NCBI GenBank assembly: GCA_903905455.1
Contig: CAIVGN010000029.1
Span: 186,001 to 250,000 of the forward strand
Source of the DNA: an uncultured Archangium sp.
Lineage (GTDB): Bacteria; Myxococcota; Myxococcia; Myxococcales; Myxococcaceae
DNA: 64,000 bases
Direction of reading: 5' to 3'
The translations under genes were made by a program, and so were the position numbers. Below the pieces are notes generated by a model. It was not told the DNA's origin. It worked only from the letters and a program-made list of their open reading frames with translations, and made no database searches. The first letter of the stretch is position 1. Every line of letters begins with the position of its first letter. Shown here one piece after another: positions 1 through 9,082 of this stretch.

Positions 1-1
1 C

Positions 2-1105
2 CTCGCGCAGCTGCCGCTGGCCGACCTGATGCAAATCATGTCGATGAACCGCCGCACCGGGCGGCTCACGCTGCAGCACGGGCAGATCCGCGGCGAGATC
101 CAGATCGACCAGGGGCGCCCGGTCAACGCGCGGGTCAACGACATCGAGGGGGAGAAGGCGCTCTTCCGCCTCATCGGGTGGAAGGAGGGCACCTTCGCCT
201 TCGTGCCCGGCGCATCCCCGGGCCGCGCGAAGATCGACCGGGTGATGGAAGACGCGCTGCTCGAGGGCATGCGCCAGACGGACGAGCGCGAGCGGCTGCT
301 GGGCGTGCTCCCGGCGCTGAACCAGATGGTGGCCCTGGTGCCCGACGCCGGCGAGGTCATCGACCCGCACCCCGTCACCCGCGAGCTGCTCCGCGTGCTC
401 GCCCAGCCGCGGAAGATCTCCGAGCTGCTGGACCTCGCGGACGCCCCCGATCTCGACATTCTCGGCGCGCTGACCACGCTCATCGAGAAGGGCATCGTCC
501 AGCGCTTCGAGGCGGTGGGCGTGCAAGACGCGCCGCTGCTGGGGGCCGCCGAGATCCACGCCCTGCGCGGCCGGCTGCTGCGCGGTCGGCCGCACCGCAA
601 CGTGCTGGTGGCGAAGATCGTAGTGTGCGGCACGGGACCCAAGGCGGGGCGCTGGTTCCTCCGCTCGTTGCCCGGCCTGCGGCCCATCTCCTCCGACCCC
701 GCGTGCCTGCGCAGCAGCTTCGGCACCCTGGGCACGCTGGAGATCAGCGACGTGCTGAAGATCGACTTCGTCTTTGCCCCCACCGCCGAGGCCGCGCGCC
801 CGCTGTGGCGGCCCTTCCTCTCCGCCGCCCTGGGCGCGTTGATCCTCGAAGAGAGCGAGTCGGTGCTCCGCCTCGGTCGTTACTGCGCCTTCGAGCTGCG
901 CATGCCCATCGTGCTCGCCTCCGGGCCGGCGTCGGGAGGGATGAACACCGCCACCGCGCTCCCCACCGCGCTGCGCGGGGCCCCCGCCGGAGCCATGATC
1001 GTGAGCACCGACATCGCCGGGGCCGTTCGGACCCTGCTGCTCACCGCGATGCAGACGGCGACGGGCGAGCTCGGTGAATCCACCGCCGAAATGGGTGAAG
1101 CCTGA
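2..1105 (+). CDS. DUF4388 protein with a degenerate GTPase-like C-terminal domain (5' partial)
   Basis: The frame is open to the left edge and already reads as the start of a DUF4388 (PATAN-like) domain (LPLADLMQIMSMNRRTG just after the edge), so the gene begins upstream. The N-terminal part (about 100 codons) is the DUF4388 domain, a module common in myxobacteria and thought to act in signalling or gliding-type systems. A helical middle follows. From about residue 200 the pattern NVLVAKIVVCGTGPKAGRW resembles the first strand and P-loop of Ras-like GTPases, but the expected GK[ST] is replaced by KAGR, so nucleotide hydrolysis is doubtful. No neighbour clarifies its partner. Family assignment of the first domain is fairly firm; the pseudo-GTPase idea is inference. 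Confidence 0.75.
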   Translation, partial: LAQLPLADLMQIMSMNRRTGRLTLQHGQIRGEIQIDQGRPVNARVNDIEGEKALFRLIGWKEGTFAFVPGASPGRAKIDRVMEDALLEGMRQTDERERLLGVLPALNQMVALVPDAGEVIDPHPVTRELLRVLAQPRKISELLDLADAPDLDILGALTTLIEKGIVQRFEAVGVQDAPLLGAAEIHALRGRLLRGRPHRNVLVAKIVVCGTGPKAGRWFLRSLPGLRPISSDPACLRSSFGTLGTLEISDVLKIDFVFAPTAEAARPLWRPFLSAALGALILEESESVLRLGRYCAFELRMPIVLASGPASGGMNTATALPTALRGAPAGAMIVSTDIAGAVRTLLLTAMQTATGELGESTAEMGEA

Positions 1106-1189
1106 CCCCAAAGTGACGGGCCGACCCCGCGCCAGAGCTCTGACTCCGAGGGGAGCCGGTTGGCGCGAGGGCTGCACAGGTGAGCCCCC

Positions 1190-1345
1190 ATGCAGACCAA
1201 CACGCAGCTTCCCTCGATCGTCCTGATGGCCGCCAACGACCTGCCGGAAGCCCCGAGCGCCGTGCACGCCCGCCTGCGCACCCGCGAGCGCCGCCTGCGG
1301 GGGCCGAACTGGTCGCAGCCGTCGCCCGACAACCAGGTGGCCTGA
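1190..1345 (+). CDS. small hypothetical protein, 51 aa
   Basis: ATG-initiated frame of 51 codons starting MQTNTQLPSIVLMAAND and rich in Arg/Pro afterwards. It fits neatly between its neighbours: its TGA ends 3 bp before the convergent stop codon of the next gene. A weak purine stretch (ACAGGTGAG) lies about 9 bp upstream. No domain or signal recognised. The tight convergent packing is the main argument for reality; it could still be chance in GC-rich DNA. Confidence 0.35.
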   Translation: MQTNTQLPSIVLMAANDLPEAPSAVHARLRTRERRLRGPNWSQPSPDNQVA

Positions 1346-1348
1346 CCG

Positions 1349-1672
1349 TCAGAACGCTTCCCGCATGCCGGGGAGCAGCTGTAGGAGCTCGAACTCCGCC
1401 TCGTCGAGGGTGGTCAGCCGCTTCGACTTGAGGTGCTCGAGGGCGATCTCAATCTTCACTTCCCCCCCTTCCACGCTCGATTTCGTCAGCCGGGGTGCGC
1501 CTCCGGCCTGCCGGCAGCGGCTGATGTCGAGCTGCAGGGCCTTGAGCCGCTTCGAGAGCCGCATCGCGCGCCGGCCCTCGACCGAATCGAAGGTATGAAA
1601 GTGGCGATTGCGCGAGAGCGGGGCGCCCTCATCGAAGAGCCGCACCACGAGCTTGCGAACGAAGGGATCCAT
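1349..1672 (-). CDS. conserved-looking hypothetical protein, 107 aa
   Basis: Begins at ATG 1672 (MDPFVRKLVVRLFDEG); a longer upstream reading of this frame only overlays the TPR gene on the other strand and was discarded. The protein is soluble, mixed charge, with basic patches in the middle (RRAMRLSKRLKALQ) and an acidic, leucine-rich end (TLDEAEFELLQLLPGMREAF). No known domain recognised. It is divergent from the TPR lipoprotein gene with 36 bp between the starts, so the two probably share a compact promoter region. Confidence 0.6.
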   Translation of the reverse strand: MDPFVRKLVVRLFDEGAPLSRNRHFHTFDSVEGRRAMRLSKRLKALQLDISRCRQAGGAPRLTKSSVEGGEVKIEIALEHLKSKRLTTLDEAEFELLQLLPGMREAF

Positions 1673-1708
1673 CGACCGCGGATCGTAACATCGGTACTTT
1701 GCCGCCCG

Positions 1709-3028
1709 ATGCGACGACTGATGGTGGTGCTCCTCGCCGGCCTCCTTTTCTCCTGCGAGGAGCCCCAGAAGGCGGATGCCCGCCTGAAGGTGGAGGCCAC
1801 GACGGACTTCGTGGCCCAGGGCAAGTCGGAGCTGGCCGCCGGGCGCGCCGCGGCGGCGGCCAACGAGTTCAAGAAGGCCATCTCCGCGACCCCCGAGGAC
1901 GTGAACCTCTACCTGCTGCTGGCCGACGCCTACCGCATGGCCGGCAACGAAGCGGGCGCGACGTTGACCCTCAAGCAGGCCGAGTCGGTGGCCGGCGTGC
2001 AGGACCCCAGCATCCGCCGCCAGCGCGCCGACCTGTTGCTCAAGATGCACCAGGTGAAGGCGGCGATCGCCGAGCTGACGGCGATGCGCGACGACGACCT
2101 GCTCACCGACGCAGAGATCCTCGACCTGTGCCGGCTGCTGGCGCACCGGGGGCGCATCGACGAGGCCTTCAAGACGCTCGAGCGCATCCAGCTGCGATCG
2201 CCCGACGACGTCGAAGCGAAGACCATCGAGGCCGAGATCCTCTTCCTGAAGGGCGACGTGTTGCTCGCCGCGAAGATCATGGACCGGCTGCTGGCGCAGA
2301 ACCCGGGGCTCACCAGCGCCCGCATGTTGCGCGCCCGCTACTTCTTGAACGAGCAGCAGTACGACAAGGCCCAGCAGGACATGACGATGATCGACTCGAA
2401 GGACTCGAGGCGCATCGACGTGGTGACCCTGCGCGCCCGGGTGCTCAACGAGCTCGACCGCTCCGACGAGGCGGCCTCGCTGCTCGAGCAGATCGTCGAG
2501 GAGAACCCGAAAGATCCCGACAGCCTGGCGCTGCTCGCCGAGACCCGGTTGCTGCAGGGCAAGGGTGGCGAGGCGCAGGTGCTGGTGGACAAGGTGCTCT
2601 CCATGGAGCCGCGCTGGGCCCGGGCCCTCTACGTGCGGGGCCGCGCGCAGGAGCAGCAGGATCGCCTCGAAGACGCGCTCTCCGACTACCAGACCGCGCT
2701 CACCGCCGACGCCAACTTCGCCCCCGCGCTCAAGCGGGTGTGGCGCATTCACCAGCGCCTGGGCAACAAGGCCGACGCCATCTCCGCCCTCGAGGCGCTC
2801 TTCGCCCAGAACGACATCAGCGCCGAAGAGAAGGTGGCGCTGGCGAAGTACTACGCCGAGACCTGGGCCAACGTGGAGCGCGGGCAGCGGCTGATCACCG
2901 AGGCCCTCAAGCGCGACCCGAAGAACGCCGAGTACCTGGCGATCAAGGCCAAGCTCGCCAAGGGCAGCGCCCTCCTCAACAAGAAGAAGGGCGACGGCAT
3001 CCAGATCATCCGCGGTTCGCGGCGCTGA
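1709..3028 (+). CDS. TPR-repeat lipoprotein
   Basis: 439 residues. Starts MRRLMVVLLAGLLFSC, a short lipoprotein signal peptide with lipobox L-F-S-C (Cys16), so the mature protein should be lipid-anchored. The remainder is a string of tetratricopeptide-like helices, e.g. AAAANEFKKAISATPEDVN, EAFKTLERIQLRSPDDVEA and AISALEALFAQN. This is a protein-protein interaction solenoid, typical of outer-membrane assembly or secretion scaffolds, but the sequence does not identify the partner. ATG 1709 was chosen because it gives the signal peptide; in-frame codons upstream run antiparallel through the previous gene. Its TGA directly abuts the stop of the convergent M16 protease gene. Confidence 0.85.
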   Translation: MRRLMVVLLAGLLFSCEEPQKADARLKVEATTDFVAQGKSELAAGRAAAAANEFKKAISATPEDVNLYLLLADAYRMAGNEAGATLTLKQAESVAGVQDPSIRRQRADLLLKMHQVKAAIAELTAMRDDDLLTDAEILDLCRLLAHRGRIDEAFKTLERIQLRSPDDVEAKTIEAEILFLKGDVLLAAKIMDRLLAQNPGLTSARMLRARYFLNEQQYDKAQQDMTMIDSKDSRRIDVVTLRARVLNELDRSDEAASLLEQIVEENPKDPDSLALLAETRLLQGKGGEAQVLVDKVLSMEPRWARALYVRGRAQEQQDRLEDALSDYQTALTADANFAPALKRVWRIHQRLGNKADAISALEALFAQNDISAEEKVALAKYYAETWANVERGQRLITEALKRDPKNAEYLAIKAKLAKGSALLNKKKGDGIQIIRGSRR

Positions 3029-4321
3029 TCAGCGCAGCCACTTCGCGGCGCGCCGCAGCACCTTCTCGGCCTTCTTCTTCCCCGAGCGGGGCCCGACGGC
3101 CACGGTCACCAGCCGCTCCTCGGTGAGGTAGGTGCGCGCGAGGTGCTGGAGGTGCTTCAAGGTCAGCGACTTGAGCTCGGCCTTCTTCTTGGCGAACGAC
3201 TCCGCGGGCCGGTAGAGCTCGACGCCGCCGAACCAGCCGCACAGCTCGCTGGGTGAGTCCTGCAGGAAGTCGAGGTGCATGGCGAAGCGGGTCTTGGCGC
3301 GGCGCAGCTCCTCGGGCGCGATCTTCCCCGCGCGCAGGGTGCCCAGGGTGCGGAAGATCTCCTGGAAGACCTCGGCGAGGTTCTGCGGGGCCGACGCGCC
3401 GTCGATCTCGAAGGTGCCGGTGTCGTGGAAGGTCTCGATCATCGCCCCCACCGAGTAGGCCAGGCCGCGCTTCTCGACGATGTTGTGCGGCAACCGGCTC
3501 GAGAGCCCGTCATCGAGCACGCGGCGCAGCAGGCCCAGGCCCGCGGCGTCGGGGTGATCCTCGCGCACGGCGGGGAAGCTCATGCGGAACTCGACCTGGG
3601 CCTCGTCGAGGGTCACGTACTTGAAGCGCGGGCCGGTGGGCTTCAACTCCACGGGGGCCTCTTCGGCGAGGCGCGCGCCCGGGGGCAGGTGCTTGAAGGC
3701 CTTCGTCGCGGCGGTCAGCACCCGGTGCGACGTCACGGGCCCGGCGACGGCGACCACCATGTTCCCGCCCACGTAGGCGCGCTCGAAGTGCCGGCGCACG
3801 TCGCGCAGGTTGAGGGCCTTCACGGAGTCAGGCGTGCCGGCGATCTTCATCGAGAGCGGGTGGCCCTCGTAGAGGATGCGCTTGGTGAGGTTGTCCACGT
3901 CGACGTCGCGGCCCTTCTCGTCGACCTCGTCGAGCATCTCCTCGAGGATGATGCGCTGCTCGGTGTCGAGGTGCGTGAGCCGGGGGCGGGTGAGCATGTC
4001 GCCCAGGATGTCGAGCGACACCTCGACGCCGTCGGCGTGGGTCGGGGTGTAGAAGTAGCTCGAGTCACGCATGGTGACGCCGTTGAGGTTGCCGCCCTGG
4101 GCCTCGACGGCGGCGTTCATGCGCACCGAGTCAGGGAAGCGCCGGCTGCCCCGGAAGAAGAGGTGCTCGAGCATGTGGCTCACGCCGTTGGTGCGCTCGT
4201 CCTCGTGGCGGCTGCCGACGCGCACGTAGACCGCGCACATCACGCTGTGGAGGTGGGGCGTCTCGATGGTGACGACGGTGAGACCGGAGGGGAGGACGTC
4301 TTTGGAGACCGAGAAGCTCAC
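3029..4321 (-). CDS. M16 family zinc metallopeptidase (insulinase/mitochondrial-processing-peptidase type)
   Basis: 430 residues carrying the inverted zinc motif H49-x-x-E52-H53 (SHMLEHLFFRG) and the downstream acidic residues of the third-ligand region (EEMLDEVDEKGRDVDVD). Length matches the single-unit (about 45 kDa) bacterial M16 peptidases. No signal peptide is visible, so it is probably cytoplasmic, though some relatives act in the envelope. The start is GTG 4321, overlapping the TGA of the upstream histidine kinase gene (GTGA), which implies translational coupling. It ends flush against the convergent TPR gene. The substrate cannot be inferred. Confidence 0.9.
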   Translation of the reverse strand: MSFSVSKDVLPSGLTVVTIETPHLHSVMCAVYVRVGSRHEDERTNGVSHMLEHLFFRGSRRFPDSVRMNAAVEAQGGNLNGVTMRDSSYFYTPTHADGVEVSLDILGDMLTRPRLTHLDTEQRIILEEMLDEVDEKGRDVDVDNLTKRILYEGHPLSMKIAGTPDSVKALNLRDVRRHFERAYVGGNMVVAVAGPVTSHRVLTAATKAFKHLPPGARLAEEAPVELKPTGPRFKYVTLDEAQVEFRMSFPAVREDHPDAAGLGLLRRVLDDGLSSRLPHNIVEKRGLAYSVGAMIETFHDTGTFEIDGASAPQNLAEVFQEIFRTLGTLRAGKIAPEELRRAKTRFAMHLDFLQDSPSELCGWFGGVELYRPAESFAKKKAELKSLTLKHLQHLARTYLTEERLVTVAVGPRSGKKKAEKVLRRAAKWLR

Positions 4322-5859
4322 GCGCGGGGGAAGACCAGGATGAAGGTGGTGCCGCGGCCGAGAGTGCTCTCGACGTCGATCTGCCCGCCATGGGCCTCGA
4401 CGATCTGCCGGGACAAAGAGAGGCCCAGACCGGTACCTCCCTGCTTGGTGGTGAAGAAGGGCTCGAACAATTTTTCCCGGTGCTCAGGGGCGATGCCCAC
4501 GCCGGTGTCCGAGATGTGGACCTCGAGCAACCGCGTGTCGCGGGGGATGGCCTTCACGGTGAGGGTGCCGCCAGGCGACATCGCCTCGCGCGCGTTTCGG
4601 ATGAGGTTCAGGAAGACCTGGCGCAGCTGGCCCTCGTCGGCGGAGACGGGGAGATCGTCGGCCAGCTCGGTGACGATCTCCAGGCCCGCGCGCTCGAACT
4701 CCTCGTGGGCGAAGCCGAGCACCTCCTCGAGCATGCGCTTCAAGTCCTCCGCGCGCTTGACCGGGGTGGGGAGCCGCGCGAGCCGCAGGTAGTCCTCGGT
4801 GATCTCCGTGAGCCGGTCGACCTCGCGCATGACCGAGGCCAGCATGTGCTTGGCCTCCTTCATCTCTTCCACGGTCTTGAACTGCACGTCTTCGAGCTGT
4901 TCCTGCAGCATCTCGACGTTGAGGCCGATGGACGAGAGCGGGTTGCGGATCTCGTGGGCCACCTGGGCAGACACGCGGCCGATGGCGGCCAGGCGCTCGG
5001 CGCGCAGCAGTTCCTGCTGTTTCTGCTGGAGCTGGCTCTCGCGTTCCTTGAGCGCCTTCGCCATGGCGTCGAACTCGCGGGCGAGCACGGCGATCTCGTC
5101 GTCACCGTCGACGCCGATCTTCGCCTCGTAGTCGCCGCGGCGAATGCGCGAGACGCCGTCGATGAGGGTGCGCACCGGCCGCAGGCTGCGCGCCGCGATG
5201 CCGGTGGCGAGCAGGCCCACGCCAATGGCGACCACCGGCAACATGATGATCGCCACGCCGGTGCGCCGCTCCCGGTCCTGGGTCAGGCGCACGCGCTCTC
5301 GGATGCGCGACTCGAGCGAGCCGTGGAGCAGGCGGATGGTGGAGGACAACGAGTTCTCCATCTGCTGCAGGCGATCGAGGGCCGCATGCGCCTGCTCCCA
5401 GTCGGGGTTCGGCGACTCGAGCAGCGAGAAGGCCTGGTCGGCGACGATCTCGTATTCCGCGAAGCGCGTCTTGAGCTCGTCGAACTTCCTGGCCACGTCG
5501 GTGACGAAGGGCTTCTCTGCGTCGGGCGCGAAGTCGAGCACCCGCACCGCGGTCTCCTTGCCCGACTGGAGCCGGCCGGCCATCAACCCCGGGAAGTACA
5601 GCCGCGCCAGGCGAATGAGCGCCTTGCGGGTCTCCACCGAGGGCTCGTCCCGCAGCCGCGCCGTGTCCTTGGCCTGGTTCGCCTGGAAGGTCTCGATGGC
5701 TGCGACGGTCTGGGACAGGCCCAGGTAGCCCTCGGACACGAGGCGAATCTCCACCTGGTTCTGGCGCAGGGTGAAGACGGAGAAGCCCGAAACCGCCCCG
5801 AAGGTGACCAGCACCACGGCGTAGCCCAGGAAGATCCGTGTGGTGAGAGACAGCTTCAA
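4318..5859 (-). CDS. membrane sensor histidine kinase (HAMP-HisKA-HATPase)
   Basis: 513 residues: TM1 about 8-28, an extracytoplasmic helical sensor of about 170 residues, TM2 about 201-224, HAMP about 225-275, a coiled coil, then the H-box with phosphorylatable His302 (AQVAHEIRNPLSSIG). The ATPase domain has an N-box (NLIRNAREAM), G1 (DTGVGI) and G2 (GGTGLGLSLS). The best visible start is TTG 5859 (MKLSLTTRIF); no strong ribosome site precedes it, so the start is uncertain. No response regulator gene lies beside it; instead it is coupled to the M16 protease gene. Type 'orphan' kinase is therefore the safest label; the stimulus is unknown. Confidence 0.92.
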   Translation of the reverse strand: MKLSLTTRIFLGYAVVLVTFGAVSGFSVFTLRQNQVEIRLVSEGYLGLSQTVAAIETFQANQAKDTARLRDEPSVETRKALIRLARLYFPGLMAGRLQSGKETAVRVLDFAPDAEKPFVTDVARKFDELKTRFAEYEIVADQAFSLLESPNPDWEQAHAALDRLQQMENSLSSTIRLLHGSLESRIRERVRLTQDRERRTGVAIIMLPVVAIGVGLLATGIAARSLRPVRTLIDGVSRIRRGDYEAKIGVDGDDEIAVLAREFDAMAKALKERESQLQQKQQELLRAERLAAIGRVSAQVAHEIRNPLSSIGLNVEMLQEQLEDVQFKTVEEMKEAKHMLASVMREVDRLTEITEDYLRLARLPTPVKRAEDLKRMLEEVLGFAHEEFERAGLEIVTELADDLPVSADEGQLRQVFLNLIRNAREAMSPGGTLTVKAIPRDTRLLEVHISDTGVGIAPEHREKLFEPFFTTKQGGTGLGLSLSRQIVEAHGGQIDVESTLGRGTTFILVFPRA

Positions 5860-5941
5860 GGGCAGGGTGTCATTGACCGGGCGGGGAGGGAGCGACTAGG
5901 GTCCGGCGGCTAACCGTTTGTTTTATCAGCCAAATCCAACC

Positions 5942-7399
5942 ATGTCCCGTCTCATTCCGCTGATGTGTGTGGCCGTCGCCGTGGGGAGCCTGTGTGCCCA
6001 CGCCCAAAAGCCGCGTGTCGTGGTGGTCCCCTTTGTCCCTGGTGAGGGCGCGAGCGAGACGGCGTCGGCGAAGTTCCACGCCTTGTTGGTCGACGAGCTG
6101 AAGTCGCGCGCTGACGTGCTCGAGCTGGTGGCTGCGCCCGTGACCAAGGCGCTTCCGCCTCCGCCGGTGGCCGCGGCCCCCGTGGCGAGCGGCAAGAAGG
6201 GCCCGAGCGCCGAGGCGTTGAGCGCGCTGGAGTCGGGCAAGAAGGCCTTCGACGATCTGCGCTTCGAAGACGCCGTGCCGAGCCTGCGCAAGGGCATCGA
6301 CGCGATGCTCGCGGACCCCGCGACCGCTGACTACGAGGCCGTGACCGAGGCCTCCGTGAAGCTGGCCGCCGCCGCGTTCCGCATGGGCGAAGAGAAGGAC
6401 GCGAAGACGGCGCTGCTCGATCTCGCGCGGCTCTCACCCACCTACGAGCTGCCGCCCGGGTTTCCCCCGGTCTTCACCCGCGAGTTCGACAAGGCGAAGA
6501 AGCGCCTCGAGAAGCAGCCCAAGGGGACGGTGTCCATCGAAGGCCCGAACGGCTCGACCGCGTTCCTGGACGGCCGCGACCTGGGCATGGTGCCGGTGCT
6601 GGAAGAGAACGTTCCCGGCGGCGTGCACTACGTGAAGATCGAAGGCACCAAGGGCGAGCGCTTTGGCCAGACGGTCAACCTCACCGGCGGGATCATCAAG
6701 GTGAAGGGCAACTTCGGCGGTGGCGGGGAACGCGCCGTGGTGGTGCCGAAGTCGGGTGGCATCGCAGACCCGGCGATCGCCGTGATGGTCGACGACGCCA
6801 TGGCGGGCCGGCTCTCGGCCTACCTCAAGGCCGCCAACGCGGAGATCGCGCTCATCGGCTACGTCTACAAGACCAGCGACACGCAGCTGACCGCCGGCAC
6901 CGCGCTCTACTCGGCGAGGAAGTCGGGCTTCACCGCGTTGACCCCGGCGTCCTTCGATACCGACGTGCTCACCGCGAACACCGAGGCCTTCAAGCTCGGC
7001 GACGAGGTGGCCAAGCGGCTGATGTCGTTTGGCAACCCGGTGTCGTTGCCGCTGAACCTCGCGAGCCGTACCGCGAAGGCCGGCACGGGCACGATGGTCG
7101 CGCGCACCGACTCGCCGCGGACGGTGAACCCTGACGATCTCGACGCCGCGGGCCCGAGGGCGAAGAAGGTCGTGCTGGTGCCCAAGATTGAGAAGCCGGT
7201 CGATGTGGAGCCGGAACTTGTCCCCAAGGACGTGACCGTTGACGCCTCTGCGCCCGCCGCCAAGGCTGGTGTGTCCGGTTGGGTCTGGGTCGTCGTTGGC
7301 GTCGCGGTGGCTGGGGCTACAACGACCGCAGTGCTGTTGATCCACCCCGCGACGAGTCCTTTCAAGCCCGTGACGGGTACCGTCACGGCCACCTGGTGA
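5942..7399 (+). CDS. PEGA-domain secreted/envelope protein
   Basis: 485 residues from ATG 5942 (MSRLIPLMCVAVAVGSLCAHAQ), a Sec signal peptide. The N-terminal third contains helical repeat-like sequence (ALSALESGKKAFDDLRFEDAVPSL). A PEGA-like beta module follows around residues 190-235 (GTVSIEGPNGSTAFLDGRDLG). One hydrophobic segment lies near the C-terminus (GWVWVVVGVAVAGATTTAVLL), so it may be membrane-tethered at that end. The same layout is common in myxobacterial envelope proteins of unknown role. The stop is 5 bp before the Kelch lipoprotein start, so the two are likely co-transcribed. The 82-bp gap to the divergent kinase gene is AT-richer than its surroundings (GTTTGTTTTATCAG) and is the probable promoter region. 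Confidence 0.75.
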   Translation: MSRLIPLMCVAVAVGSLCAHAQKPRVVVVPFVPGEGASETASAKFHALLVDELKSRADVLELVAAPVTKALPPPPVAAAPVASGKKGPSAEALSALESGKKAFDDLRFEDAVPSLRKGIDAMLADPATADYEAVTEASVKLAAAAFRMGEEKDAKTALLDLARLSPTYELPPGFPPVFTREFDKAKKRLEKQPKGTVSIEGPNGSTAFLDGRDLGMVPVLEENVPGGVHYVKIEGTKGERFGQTVNLTGGIIKVKGNFGGGGERAVVVPKSGGIADPAIAVMVDDAMAGRLSAYLKAANAEIALIGYVYKTSDTQLTAGTALYSARKSGFTALTPASFDTDVLTANTEAFKLGDEVAKRLMSFGNPVSLPLNLASRTAKAGTGTMVARTDSPRTVNPDDLDAAGPRAKKVVLVPKIEKPVDVEPELVPKDVTVDASAPAAKAGVSGWVWVVVGVAVAGATTTAVLLIHPATSPFKPVTGTVTATW

Positions 7400-7404
7400 G
7401 TGTC

Positions 7405-9021
7405 ATGAAGCGACTGTTGTTGAGCGCGCTGCTGGGCGTGGGTCTGTTCGGTTGTGCGCCGAAAGAAGTGAACTACTCGGTCAAGATCGTCACCCAGAAC
7501 TGTGACCCGTCGGCGAACCCGTTCGAGGGCGTGCAGTTCCTCAGGGTGCGCGTCACGGGCACGGACATGGCGCCGCTGACCGCGACGTCGGCGGCCAACG
7601 CGGCGACGCCGGAGATCAAGATCCCCGAGATCCCCGCGGGGAACGGGCGCGTGATCGAAGTGCGCGCGTATGAGAACGACCCGGCCTCGGGTGGACGCGT
7701 GGTGTCCATCGGCAAGTCGGTGGCGTTCAACGTGCCGGACGTGGTGCCCGAAGACCTGATGGGCGCGCCGATCAACGTGAACGTGATCCTGCGCAAGGTG
7801 AACTCCTTCGCGCCCATCGTCTCGGCCGCGGCGCCGACCACGTGCCAGGCGTTGCGCGTTCCGCGCGCGGGCCACACGGCGACGCTGCTCAAGAGCGGCA
7901 AGGTGTTCATCGTCGGTGGCTACAACTTCAAGGCGGGGACCGCGGAGAAGAAGGCGCTGGCCGACGCGGAGATCTACAACCCGTCGACGGGCGCGTTCGA
8001 ACTGGCCAAGCCGATCTCCATTGGAGCGGTCGGTGAGTTCCCCCGCGCGTACCACACGGCGACGTTGCTCCAGAACGGCCAGGTCTTGATCTGGGGCGGC
8101 GAGTCGTACGGCAACGGGGTCAACAACACGCCGAACCTCTGGTCGCAGGTCTTCGGCTACGACGAAGGCGCGGACGAATACGGGATCTACCCCGGCCGCG
8201 TTCCCCCGGCGGCGCCCGTCATCGTCCGCTCGCACCACCGCGCGGCCATCGACAAGAACGGCAAGGTGCTGGTGGCCGGCGGCTACACGCGCAGCGGCTC
8301 GCTCATTCCCGCGGACGCGGTCGAGTGGCTCGACCCCGCGACGGCGACCAGCGACGCGGTCAAGGTGATCACCGGCGTGCAACTGCCGCGCATCGACCCC
8401 ACGGTCATGCCGCTCAAGCAGGGCGAGTTCATCGCCGTGGCGGGTGGCAGCGATAGCTCGTCAGTGAAGTCGGACATCACCTTCTTCAAGTTCGACGGCA
8501 CCACCTTCGGCAAGGTGACGCCCTCCACGCCTCCGCAGTTGTCGGGGGTGGGCCGCCGTGGGGCCGCCGGCGCCAACATCCGCGATGGCATGGACCTCAT
8601 CATTCTCGGGGGGTTCTCGAGCTCGACGATGGTCGCGCCACTCGGGTCGTCGGAGATCCTCTCGTCCTCGACGACGATCAGCCCGGGCCCCAACGACGTG
8701 GGCACGGCGCGCGGCGAGATCTGCGCCGTGACGCTGGCCGACGGCCGGGTGCTCGCCGTGGGTGGCCGTACGTCCGACTCCGGTGCGCCTGCGCGCTCGG
8801 ACGCCACGGCGGTGATGATCACCGCGGCCGAGACGGGCGGGGTGACCAGCGAGTCACGGCCGGCGCTGCCCAAGGCGCGCTACCACCACACCTGCACGGC
8901 GCTGAACGACGGCACGGTCTTGGTGACCGGCGGCATCAACGAGTTCTCGACCGGCGGCAACCAGACGTTCGAGATCCTCCAGGACGCGTACATCTACACG
9001 CCGACGCCGCTGACCGACTGA
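7405..9021 (+). CDS. Kelch-repeat (galactose-oxidase-like beta-propeller) lipoprotein
   Basis: 538 residues starting MKRLLLSALLGVGLFGC, with lipobox L-F-G-C (Cys17). After an N-terminal beta domain, recurring units of the form 'RAGHTATLLKSGKVFIVGGY', 'RAYHTATLLQNGQVLIWGG', 'RSHHRAAIDKNGKVLVAGGY' and 'RYHHTCTALNDGTVLVTGG' mark Kelch blades forming a beta-propeller. Such surface lipoproteins are abundant in myxobacteria and are usually binding modules rather than enzymes; no copper-oxidase Tyr/Cys pair is evident. It follows the PEGA gene by 5 bp. A two-hairpin repeat element immediately downstream probably ends transcription. Confidence 0.88.
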   Translation: MKRLLLSALLGVGLFGCAPKEVNYSVKIVTQNCDPSANPFEGVQFLRVRVTGTDMAPLTATSAANAATPEIKIPEIPAGNGRVIEVRAYENDPASGGRVVSIGKSVAFNVPDVVPEDLMGAPINVNVILRKVNSFAPIVSAAAPTTCQALRVPRAGHTATLLKSGKVFIVGGYNFKAGTAEKKALADAEIYNPSTGAFELAKPISIGAVGEFPRAYHTATLLQNGQVLIWGGESYGNGVNNTPNLWSQVFGYDEGADEYGIYPGRVPPAAPVIVRSHHRAAIDKNGKVLVAGGYTRSGSLIPADAVEWLDPATATSDAVKVITGVQLPRIDPTVMPLKQGEFIAVAGGSDSSSVKSDITFFKFDGTTFGKVTPSTPPQLSGVGRRGAAGANIRDGMDLIILGGFSSSTMVAPLGSSEILSSSTTISPGPNDVGTARGEICAVTLADGRVLAVGGRTSDSGAPARSDATAVMITAAETGGVTSESRPALPKARYHHTCTALNDGTVLVTGGINEFSTGGNQTFEILQDAYIYTPTPLTD

Positions 9022-9025
9022 CCTT

Positions 9026-9082
9026 CCCTCTCCCTGCGACCGCGGGGAGAGGGCCAGGGTGAGGGGCCGACCCCGTCACCCT
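9026..9082. repeat. REP-type palindromic repeat (copy A) at a convergent junction
   Basis: Two adjacent hairpins. Stem 1 is 9026-9037 with 9042-9053 (12 bp, one G-T wobble, 4-nt loop); its right half reads GCGGGGAGAGGG. Stem 2 pairs AGGGTGAGGGG (9056-9066) with CCCC-GT-CACCCT (9071-9082). It lies between two convergent genes and its last bases touch the stop codon of the minus-strand gene. The same core recurs at 18677 and 32250, so this is a dispersed family; a role as bidirectional terminator is inference. Confidence 0.8.
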
